A stretch of 28,752 nt of DNA from JAVBSN01 sp031547045 (GTDB lineage Bacteria; Bacillota; Clostridia; Lachnospirales; Lachnospiraceae), in assembly GCA_031547045.1 (NCBI GenBank), contig JAVBSN010000060.1:1-28752 (forward strand), read 5' to 3'. The position numbers and the translations under genes are program-made. Below the pieces are notes generated by a model, which saw nothing but the letters and a program-made list of their open reading frames with translations, was not told the origin of the DNA and did not search any database. Position 1 is the first letter of the stretch; the number at the start of each line of letters is the position of its first letter. This document shows positions 23,829 through 28,752 of the stretch, in pieces.

Positions 23829-25475
23829 ATGAAAACTATAATAAAAAAGCAATTAGTATTAATAATGGTAATTTCACTTGTGTTAGTGAATATTCCGGCG
23901 TTTTCTAGAATGCCACAAACTGTTAAGGCAGAAGAATTAGTGGTGGAAGAAGTCGATGAATTAGGATCAGGAGATTGGAACACTGTAATTAATGCAACAA
24001 ACTTTCCAGATGCAATTTTTAGGGCTCATGTGGAAAACTGGTTTGACTTTTGGTGTACTGCTAGGCGTAAAACTAAGAATATGGCTTCTGCAGCAGACGC
24101 AAATAACTTTCTTGCAGAAAATATTACAATTGATTTAGATAATGAAGGAATGTCAGATTTAACAGGCGTTGAAAGATTTATAAATCTGAAGTATTTATAT
24201 TGCTCTGGTAATAACCTAACAAGTCTAGATGTAAGTGGTTGCACAAGATTGGAGATATTAAAGAGTAATAACAATAACCTAACAAGTCTAGATATAAGTG
24301 GCTGTAATAATTTAATAGTTTTAGAATGTGATAATAATAACCTAATAAGCTTAGATGTAAGTGGTCGTAATGGATTAACAAGATTAGACTGTGATAATAA
24401 TAAGCTAACAAATCTAGATGTAAGTGGCTGTACGAATTTGGAACATTTAAGTTGCTCTAGTAATAAGCTAACAAGTCTAGATGTAAGTGGCTGCACAAAT
24501 TTGGATATATTAAGTTGTGGTATTAATGAGCTAACAAGTCTAGATGTAAGTGGTTGTAATGAATTAAGCAGTTTAATGTGTGGTAGTAATAGCTTAACAA
24601 GTCTAAATGTAAGTGGTTGTAATAAATTAGAAAGTTTAGGTTGTGGCGGTAATTACTTAACAAGTCTAGATGTAAGTAGTTGTACAAGTTTGAGTATGCT
24701 AAGTAGCCATAGTAATGAGCTAACAAGTCTAGATGTAAGCGGTTGTATAAGTTTGGAGGTATTAAGTTGTGATATTAATGAGCTAACAAGTCTAGATGTA
24801 AGCGACTGTACCAACTTAATCAATTTGACTTGCATTATGAATAACCTTATTGACATAAAAGGTGCAAAGTCATCATATTCTACTTTTGTTAGTTCTGATC
24901 AATCTATTACGGTATTAGTATATAAGAATGACAACGGAGTATATCAGAGTGTGAATTCGTATCCATTAGAGGTAGGGCGTAATATGAGTCTAGTAGGTGC
25001 TTCTTATTCAGGTGAATTATTCTATACAAATGAATTGTCGCCGGCAACATTTACAACAACAATATCTAATGATGTAAAGGTTAGTGGTACTATTAATTTT
25101 ATTCAAAATTGTTTGGTACAATTTGTAGATTATGATGGAACAGTATTGAAGACAGGCTATGTAGAGTCAGGAAAAGCAGCAACAGCTCCAACAACTCCGA
25201 GTAGAGAAGGATATACATTTACAGGTTGGGATAATACATTTGATAATATAACAGATGATGTAATAATAACTGCTCAGTATATTATGAATAAAGAAGATAG
25301 TACAACAACAGATACTACATCTCCAAATACAGAAGATAGTATAACAACGGATACTACATCTCCAAATAAGAACAACTCTCCAAATACTGAAGATAGTACT
25401 CCACTAGCAAGTATATTTGCATTTGTAATTATATCTAGTATGGTAGGAGTAGTAATGGGTAAGAAGAAAAAATAG
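23829..25475 (+). CDS. Secreted cell-surface protein with ten leucine-rich repeats
   Basis: 548 residues from ATG 23829 (AAAGGCG upstream). Signal peptide about 1-34 (KTIIKKQLVLIMVISLVLV core, likely cleavage after VKA). Residues 130-339 are ten repeats of exactly 21 residues, consensus LTSLDVSGCtnLexLxC, with a Cys at repeat position 9 in most copies and often a second at 17. Then a linking domain and one Listeria-Bacteroides-type repeat (about 430-484, VQFVDYDGTVLKTGYV to GYTFTGWD). A Thr/Ser/Pro spacer precedes SPNTEDS, a hydrophobic stretch and a KKKK tail, that is, a sortase-like anchor with Glu for the usual Gly of SPxTG. Probably displayed on the cell wall for adhesion. Own promoter and terminator. 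Confidence 0.9.
   Translation: MKTIIKKQLVLIMVISLVLVNIPAFSRMPQTVKAEELVVEEVDELGSGDWNTVINATNFPDAIFRAHVENWFDFWCTARRKTKNMASAADANNFLAENITIDLDNEGMSDLTGVERFINLKYLYCSGNNLTSLDVSGCTRLEILKSNNNNLTSLDISGCNNLIVLECDNNNLISLDVSGRNGLTRLDCDNNKLTNLDVSGCTNLEHLSCSSNKLTSLDVSGCTNLDILSCGINELTSLDVSGCNELSSLMCGSNSLTSLNVSGCNKLESLGCGGNYLTSLDVSSCTSLSMLSSHSNELTSLDVSGCISLEVLSCDINELTSLDVSDCTNLINLTCIMNNLIDIKGAKSSYSTFVSSDQSITVLVYKNDNGVYQSVNSYPLEVGRNMSLVGASYSGELFYTNELSPATFTTTISNDVKVSGTINFIQNCLVQFVDYDGTVLKTGYVESGKAATAPTTPSREGYTFTGWDNTFDNITDDVIITAQYIMNKEDSTTTDTTSPNTEDSITTDTTSPNKNNSPNTEDSTPLASIFAFVIISSMVGVVMGKKKK
24216..24845 (+). repeat. Ten in-frame 63-bp tandem repeats encoding leucine-rich repeats
   Basis: Exactly ten 63-bp units without indels. 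The first half of the unit (ctaacaagtctagatgtaag and the following ggttg) is nearly identical between copies; the second half varies. This pattern points to recent expansion or gene conversion and allows changes of copy number. The long minus-strand frames here are shadows of the repeat. Confidence 0.92.
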
Positions 25476-25497
25476 ATAGTATAGGAATATATAATGA

Positions 25498-25542
25498 AGA
25501 GATGCTCATAGAGTTTTAAGAATTCAAAGGGCATCTCTTTTT
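25498..25542 (+). terminator. Terminator after the leucine-rich-repeat gene
   Basis: AGAGATGC (25498-25505) pairs with GCATCTCT (25531-25538), followed by TTTT. About 20 bp after the stop codon. Confidence 0.85.
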
Positions 25543-25568
25543 GGTAGCAGAAACTTGAAAATAGCGTA

Positions 25569-25597
25569 TTGACATTCATAATATTATTTGCTATTAT
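25569..25597 (+). promoter_or_regulatory. Promoter of tRNA-Ser
   Basis: Perfect TTGACA (25569-25574), 17-bp spacer, TATTAT (25592-25597), 42 bp before the tRNA. Confidence 0.8.
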
Positions 25598-25639
25598 GGT
25601 TAAGCGTCACAATTTAATATAGTAATATTATTTAGACAT

Positions 25640-25727
25640 GGAGAAGTACTCAAGTGGCTGAAGAGGCGCCCCTGCTAAGGGTGTAGGTCGTTTGCGCGGC
25701 GCGAGGGTTCAAATCCCTCCTTCTCCG
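25640..25727 (+). tRNA. tRNA-Ser(GCT)
   Basis: 88-nt class II tRNA. Acceptor arm GGAGAAG (25640-25646) with CTTCTCC (25720-25726) and discriminator G at 25727; D-loop with AAGTGGC; anticodon stem CCCCT/AGGGG-type with loop CTGCTAA, anticodon GCT at 25674-25676 (reads AGC/AGU serine codons); long variable arm GTCGTTTGCGCGGC; T arm GAGGGTTCAAATCCCTC. The CCA end is not encoded. Confidence 0.97.
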
Positions 25728-25741
25728 TTATATAAAATTGT

Positions 25742-25774
25742 CATAAAAACATAATTGTTTTTATGGCTTTTTTT
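25742..25774 (+). terminator. Terminator after tRNA-Ser
   Basis: CATAAAAACA (25742-25751) pairs perfectly with TGTTTTTATG (25756-25765), 4-nt loop, then GCTTTTTTTT. Confidence 0.9.
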
Positions 25775-25782
25775 GTTATAAT
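25755..25782 (+). promoter_or_regulatory. Possible promoter of the LUD-domain gene
   Basis: Perfect TATAAT at 25777-25782 right after the tRNA terminator; the best -35 is TTGTTT (25755-25760, 16-bp spacing), which overlaps the terminator stem. Tentative. Confidence 0.35.
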
Positions 25783-25854
25783 GAAGTAAGTGATAAAAAA
25801 GTTATTAAGTACAGAATCAAGGAATTTTAGAATATATTTTTAGGCGGTGATAAA

Positions 25855-26463
25855 GTGAAATATGATTTAGATAATATTAAGAAGCAATTAAATCGGAGAG
25901 GATTTAATGCAGTTGTTTGCAATAGTAGGCGAGAGGCTAGTGAGTATATTTTAAATACATTTCCAGTAAATAAGGATATGATTATAGGAATGGGAAACTC
26001 GTTAACATTGGATGCTTTAGATATAAAAGAAACTTTAATGAAAAAAGCTTCTGCGGTATATCAACATACATTTGGAGCGTCAGAAGATGAAACGAAAAAG
26101 GCTTTACTAGCAGATATATATTTGACATCTGCTAATGCTATTTCATATGATGGTCAAATTGTAAATATTGATGGTACAGGCAATCGTATTGCGGCTACCT
26201 GCTATGGACCAGAGCAAGTTATTTATGTTATAGGAAAGAATAAAGTTGCTGAGTCACTTGAAGACGCAATTAACCGAGCGAGAAATATAGCTGCAGTGGA
26301 AAATGCCAAAAGATATAATCGAAAAACACCTTGTGTTGTTACAGGAAAATGTGAGGACTGTTTATCTCCTGAATGTATATGTGGCATAATTACTATTCAT
26401 AGAAAACAACCATTTGGTCATAAGATGACAGTTGTACTTATAAATGAAGATTTGGGATTATAG
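25855..26463 (+). CDS. LUD-domain protein (LutC/YkgG/DUF162-like)
   Basis: 202 residues. LUD proteins take part in lactate utilisation or related oxidation in operons with iron-sulfur partners; stand-alone versions such as this one are common in anaerobes and mostly uncharacterised. Visible: LNRRGFNAVVCNSRREASEYI, IGMGNSLTLDAL, the DIYLTSANAISYDGQIVNIDGTGNRIAA core and VIYVIGKNKV. Near the C-terminus a Cys cluster (GKCEDCLSPECICG) could bind a metal or an Fe-S cluster. Start GTG 25855 behind AGGCGG. No lutA or lutB neighbours; it lies alone between tRNA-Ser and the GC-richer block. Confidence 0.88.
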   Translation: MKYDLDNIKKQLNRRGFNAVVCNSRREASEYILNTFPVNKDMIIGMGNSLTLDALDIKETLMKKASAVYQHTFGASEDETKKALLADIYLTSANAISYDGQIVNIDGTGNRIAATCYGPEQVIYVIGKNKVAESLEDAINRARNIAAVENAKRYNRKTPCVVTGKCEDCLSPECICGIITIHRKQPFGHKMTVVLINEDLGL

Positions 26464-26678
26464 AAAGATAGGTTAAAAATATTTTAATATACGAAAGGCT
26501 GTAGTTACAGCAGGTGGCACGAATCAGGGCGTTTGCCCGTCTGCGCTATCTCGGTGTCATGCGGGTAGTTCTCGACGAATGATAATTTATTAATTTCTAT
26601 CTACTAATTGCGACATAAAAAGTCGAGAAGAAATAAACTATTTACCCTATAATTGCAATCAGAGAGGAGGAGGTCAAC
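26464..26678. other. Spacer with GC-rich, structured segment before the araC-type gene
   Basis: From about 26498 the base composition changes abruptly from AT-rich to GC-rich. Small stems are visible: GCTGTA/TACAGC, GGGC/GCCC around GTTT, and TTCTCGAC (26569-26576) with GTCGAGAA (26622-26629). Part of it superficially resembles a T-box antiterminator (AGGTGGCAC ... GCCCGTCTG), but the conserved core does not match. I take it as the left end of an acquired block. RBS AGGAGGAGG for the next gene at about 26664-26672. Confidence 0.5.
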
Positions 26679-27548
26679 ATGGACTGGATGAAACAGCTTA
26701 ATGAGGTTATGGATTATATTGATATTAATTTGCAAAGTGAAATATCATATGACAGAATATCTGAAATTGCATGTTGCTCTATATACAACTTTCAGAGAAT
26801 GTTCTCATACATGGCACAAACCTCATTGTCAGAGTATATCAGAAATCGCAGACTAACACTTGCGGCATTCGATATAATAAAGGGTAACGAAAGAATCGTT
26901 GATATTGCCTTGAAGTATGGTTATGATTCGCAAGATGCTTTTTCGCGTGCTTTTAGAAACTTTCATGGAATATTGCCGTCAACAGTAAGAAACGAACCGG
27001 TGACGCTTAAATCCTGCCCTAAGCTCTCCTTTCAGATTACAATTAAAGGAGCAGAGAAAATGAAGTATCAAATTGAGCAATGGCCTGCATTTAAAGTGGC
27101 TGGTATCTCACACAGGATTAAAACGGATAGGGCTTTTGAATTTGTTCCACAGATATGGGAAAAGGCGTGGAAAGACGGTACTATGAAAAAATTCATGCAG
27201 TTTTTTCCGGATTATCGCCCTTCCGGTTTTTTGGGAATTGCCGCCGGAGGCGGGTGGGGAAGTTCGGATGAAATGAACTATATTTTGGCTGTCACGAACC
27301 ATGTAGATACGCCAGATTGTAATCATGCACCTGTTCCAGAAGGAATGGAGGAGTTCTCCTATCCTGCTGCAACGTGGGTTATCATTAATGCGGATGGTGA
27401 AATTCCCAAGGCAGTGCAGGATGTCTATCAGAAATTTTATTCTGAATGGCTGACAAGTTCAGGCTATAAGCTTTCAGACTTGCCTGTATTTGAATGCTAT
27501 AAGCAAGAAAATCGCCAAGAAGTATGGATAGCAGTTGAGGAGGTATGA
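26679..27548 (+). CDS. AraC-family regulator with GyrI-like effector-binding domain
   Basis: 289 residues. Two helix-turn-helix units of the AraC type at about 1-105 (ISYDRISEIACCSIYNFQRM, ERIVDIALKYGYDSQDAFSRAFRNFHG), then a GyrI/Rob-type small-molecule-binding domain from about 128 (KYQIEQWPAFKVAGISHRI, EEFSYPAATWVIINADGE). Such proteins sense drugs or other small amphipathic ligands and activate nearby genes or themselves. Start ATG 26679 with a very strong RBS. The middle of the gene is visibly richer in G+C (many gcc, ccg, cgc codons) than the neighbours, so recent transfer is likely. Its stop overlaps the start of the next gene (ATGA). Confidence 0.93.
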   Translation: MDWMKQLNEVMDYIDINLQSEISYDRISEIACCSIYNFQRMFSYMAQTSLSEYIRNRRLTLAAFDIIKGNERIVDIALKYGYDSQDAFSRAFRNFHGILPSTVRNEPVTLKSCPKLSFQITIKGAEKMKYQIEQWPAFKVAGISHRIKTDRAFEFVPQIWEKAWKDGTMKKFMQFFPDYRPSGFLGIAAGGGWGSSDEMNYILAVTNHVDTPDCNHAPVPEGMEEFSYPAATWVIINADGEIPKAVQDVYQKFYSEWLTSSGYKLSDLPVFECYKQENRQEVWIAVEEV

Positions 27549-27901
27549 TGAATACTGATATATTATCGCAAGAATTGTTTGGGCTTTGTGGGCAGACTTG
27601 TATAGCTTTGCTGACTGACACAACCGTTAAAGAAGTTGTAAAGCAAACGAAATGTGGCAAAGGTAAAATGTCAGGCAGAAGGCTATTTGAGGCACTGGAT
27701 TTATACCATATCCCCCATGCCGAGAAAATGAAATATACCAAGGGGAAACCGATTGAACTTCCAATGTGTTGCATTTTAAGTGAGCATGGTCATTTCTTGC
27801 TTTATTATGATGGTAAGTTTTATGATAATATTAAAGGTGTATTTACTGAATATGATTATAGCCAGTTGGTTGCATATTTGGAAATCTTCCTTGCAAAGTG
27901 A
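27545..27901 (+). CDS. Small C39-peptidase-like protein
   Basis: 118 residues, coupled to the regulator by an ATGA overlap (ATG 27545; ATG 27548 follows directly). The pattern fits a papain-fold C39-like protein: Gln9 six residues before Cys15 (QELFGLCGQTC), a following helix, then HGHFLLYYDGKFYDN with candidate His81/His83 and Asp94. Extra Cys residues at 19, 37, 75 and 76. No signal peptide or membrane segment, so it is not a transporter-fused leader peptidase. Possibly a stand-alone cysteine peptidase-like or inactive binding protein. Same GC-richer composition as the regulator. Family call moderately sure, function unknown. Confidence 0.7.
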   Translation: MMNTDILSQELFGLCGQTCIALLTDTTVKEVVKQTKCGKGKMSGRRLFEALDLYHIPHAEKMKYTKGKPIELPMCCILSEHGHFLLYYDGKFYDNIKGVFTEYDYSQLVAYLEIFLAK

Positions 27902-28045
27902 GCACAACTCGAAACTCACAAACTCCAATCTGCTTAAAGATTGCTCCGACCTAGACCTAGTCTCCGACAAGGAACAGGAGGGGCAAGCCCTTTTGTTGTC
28001 AGCAACCCGTTTCATGGTCTGAGTGTAGTTCCTTGTAAACTGACC
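27902..28045. other. GC-rich non-coding right end of the acquired block
   Basis: Contains the direct repeat CTCCGAC (27944-27950 and 27962-27968), a CCTAGACCTAG dyad and an inverted pair CAAGGAAC (27968-27975) / GTTCCTTG (28028-28035). It ends near TGACCCCAAAAGT, which resembles ends of IS3-family elements. No supported gene; the frames crossing it on both strands look accidental. Confidence 0.45.
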
Positions 28046-28419
28046 CCAAAAGTAGTAAAAGATATATATGGAATTGTAACAGTTGATAATTATGTACCTA
28101 TGTATAAGAATATAGGTGAAGCGAATATAAAAGAACAGTTAGATAAGGCAGATAATACTATTAATAGTATTGTTCAACATATTAACAATAAAGATGAAGG
28201 AACATTTAATCTAGATAGTGAAGATAATGAAGTGACAGAGCAAGAAGTTGAAAAAACGAAGACAATAAATTCGATGAGGATAATTATATGGGACTTTGAA
28301 TGTTGCTTGGCACATGTTTAGGTATGACAATATGTCAACTAATTTTTGATGAACTTGCAATAGGAATGAGCATAGGTATGTGCTTGGGTTTAGCAATAGG
28401 AGTATGTATTAAGAAGTAA
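28046..28419 (+). pseudogene. Decayed gene ending in a Gly/Met-rich membrane segment
   Basis: The frame from about 28046 (KVVKDIYGIVTVDNYVPM) is native-looking, AT-rich and lacks a start; its 5' end is replaced by the GC-rich block. At the six-A run near 28251-28256 the frame breaks. With one extra A the acidic sequence continues as EVEKNEDNKFDEDNYMGL, meets TGA at 28297, then reads MLLGTCLGMTIC and on to the end GMSIGMCLGLAIGVCIKK (stop 28417-28419). The TGA fits a GGA (Gly) codon in a Gly/Met-rich segment. So there are three lesions: lost 5' end, one-base deletion, nonsense codon. Function unknown; a small membrane protein with a hydrophilic N-terminal part. The 39-codon tail from ATG 28300 could in principle be translated alone. 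Confidence 0.65.
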
Positions 28420-28449
28420 TATAAACAAATATATTAATATAAATGTGAG

Positions 28450-28490
28450 AAAATCCAAAGCATCTTTATAAAATGTTTTGGATTTTTAAA
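28450..28490 (+). terminator. Terminator after the decayed gene
   Basis: AAAATCCAAA (28450-28459) pairs with TTTGGATTTT (28477-28486), with CAT/ATG extending the stem inside. A/T tail on both sides, so it may serve both strands. Confidence 0.8.
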
Positions 28491-28592
28491 TTAAAATATA
28501 ATAATGTATAATAAAAAAAGCCTGTATTTACTAGGTTTTTCGAGGGATTTTAAATTGTTTGAAATTTATGCAAAATATTTTTGGAAAAAGTG

Positions 28593-28621
28593 TTGACAAG
28601 CATTTGATTAAATGATAATAT
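28593..28621 (+). promoter_or_regulatory. Strong promoter, probably of an rRNA operon
   Basis: Perfect TTGACA (28593-28598), 17-bp spacer, TAATAT (28616-28621), preceded by about 50 bp of A/T tracts that could act as an UP element. No gene follows in the window. Confidence 0.8.
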
Positions 28622-28752
28622 GTAATTCGTTGCCGCACTAACGGTAACAGAAAAACAAAAAGAACATTGATAATTAAACAACCAAGCAACCCTGAAAATT
28701 CAATAGAATATTCAGAACGAACAGCAATGAAAATTGCTAAACCAAAAACAGT
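28622..28752 (+). other. Probable rRNA leader sequence (16S gene beyond the edge)
   Basis: 131 bp without a start codon plus RBS. GAACATTGATAATTAAACAAC and the following AAGCAACCCTGAAAATTC resemble leaders ahead of 16S rRNA genes in clostridia; the 16S 5' end is not reached. Inference from resemblance and from the promoter. Confidence 0.55.

Noticed and set aside
24216..24845. Regular repeats as a CRISPR array
   Set aside because: Repeats are in frame, contiguous and protein-coding; no constant repeat/spacer alternation and no cas genes.
24026..24856. Several long minus-strand frames opposite the leucine-rich repeats
   Set aside because: They mirror the 63-bp repeat in other frames, have no RBS and only low-complexity Leu/Tyr/His content.
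26510..26560. T-box riboswitch
   Set aside because: The conserved antiterminator core does not match, there is no T-run terminator, and the downstream gene is a regulator, not an amino-acid gene.
27776..28022. Overlapping frames on both strands across 27776-28022
   Set aside because: No RBS, odd composition and conflict with the coupled C39-like gene; probably accidental.

Overview
The window is an AT-rich chromosomal segment around the replication origin of a Gram-positive anaerobe, most likely a clostridium of the Lachnospiraceae type. Supporting signs are the order rpmH-rnpA-yidD-yidC / dnaA-dnaN-yaaA-recF-gyrB-gyrA, AGGAGG-type ribosome binding sites, strong A/T codon bias, a two-subunit oxygen-sensitive fumarase, an SPxTG-like surface anchor and a promoter with leader typical of an rRNA operon at the right edge. 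The family-level assignment is inference.

Layout. 1-1192 (minus strand): yidC (cut by the window edge), yidD, rnpA and rpmH, read leftward from a near-consensus promoter at 1279-1307. 1193-1752: the origin-side spacer, with a near-perfect long inverted repeat, two perfect DnaA boxes facing each other and AT-rich DNA. 1753-10455: dnaA, dnaN, yaaA, recF, gyrB and gyrA. recF has an in-frame TGA at a normally conserved Arg codon. gyrA ends at a clear terminator.

10550-15045: an accessory unit that I cannot match to a described system. It holds a 72-residue Ser/Thr-rich basic peptide with a strong RBS and no signal peptide, a perfect hairpin, a permease with seven membrane segments and a 300-residue exported domain, an ABC ATPase, two sister membrane proteins, and the C-terminal remnant of a second ABC ATPase before a terminator. 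The layout resembles peptide or bacteriocin export/immunity operons. It is the best candidate here for something undescribed.

15065-23138: two fumarase subunits followed at short spacing by a 1061-residue J-like/TPR protein (HPD replaced by NPE), an HscC-like Hsp70 and a membrane-anchored protein with a large exported domain. This looks like one transcription unit with a dedicated chaperone module. 23302-25542: an HPr-like protein without the catalytic His, then a secreted protein with ten Cys-bearing leucine-rich repeats. 25569-26463: tRNA-Ser(GCT) and a LUD-domain protein.

26480-28045: a visibly more GC-rich block with an AraC-type regulator carrying a GyrI-like effector domain, translationally coupled to a small C39-like protein. 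It looks acquired, and it abuts a decayed gene (28046-28419) that has lost its 5' end and carries a frameshift and a nonsense codon. The window ends in a strong promoter and leader, probably of an rRNA operon whose 16S gene starts beyond the edge.
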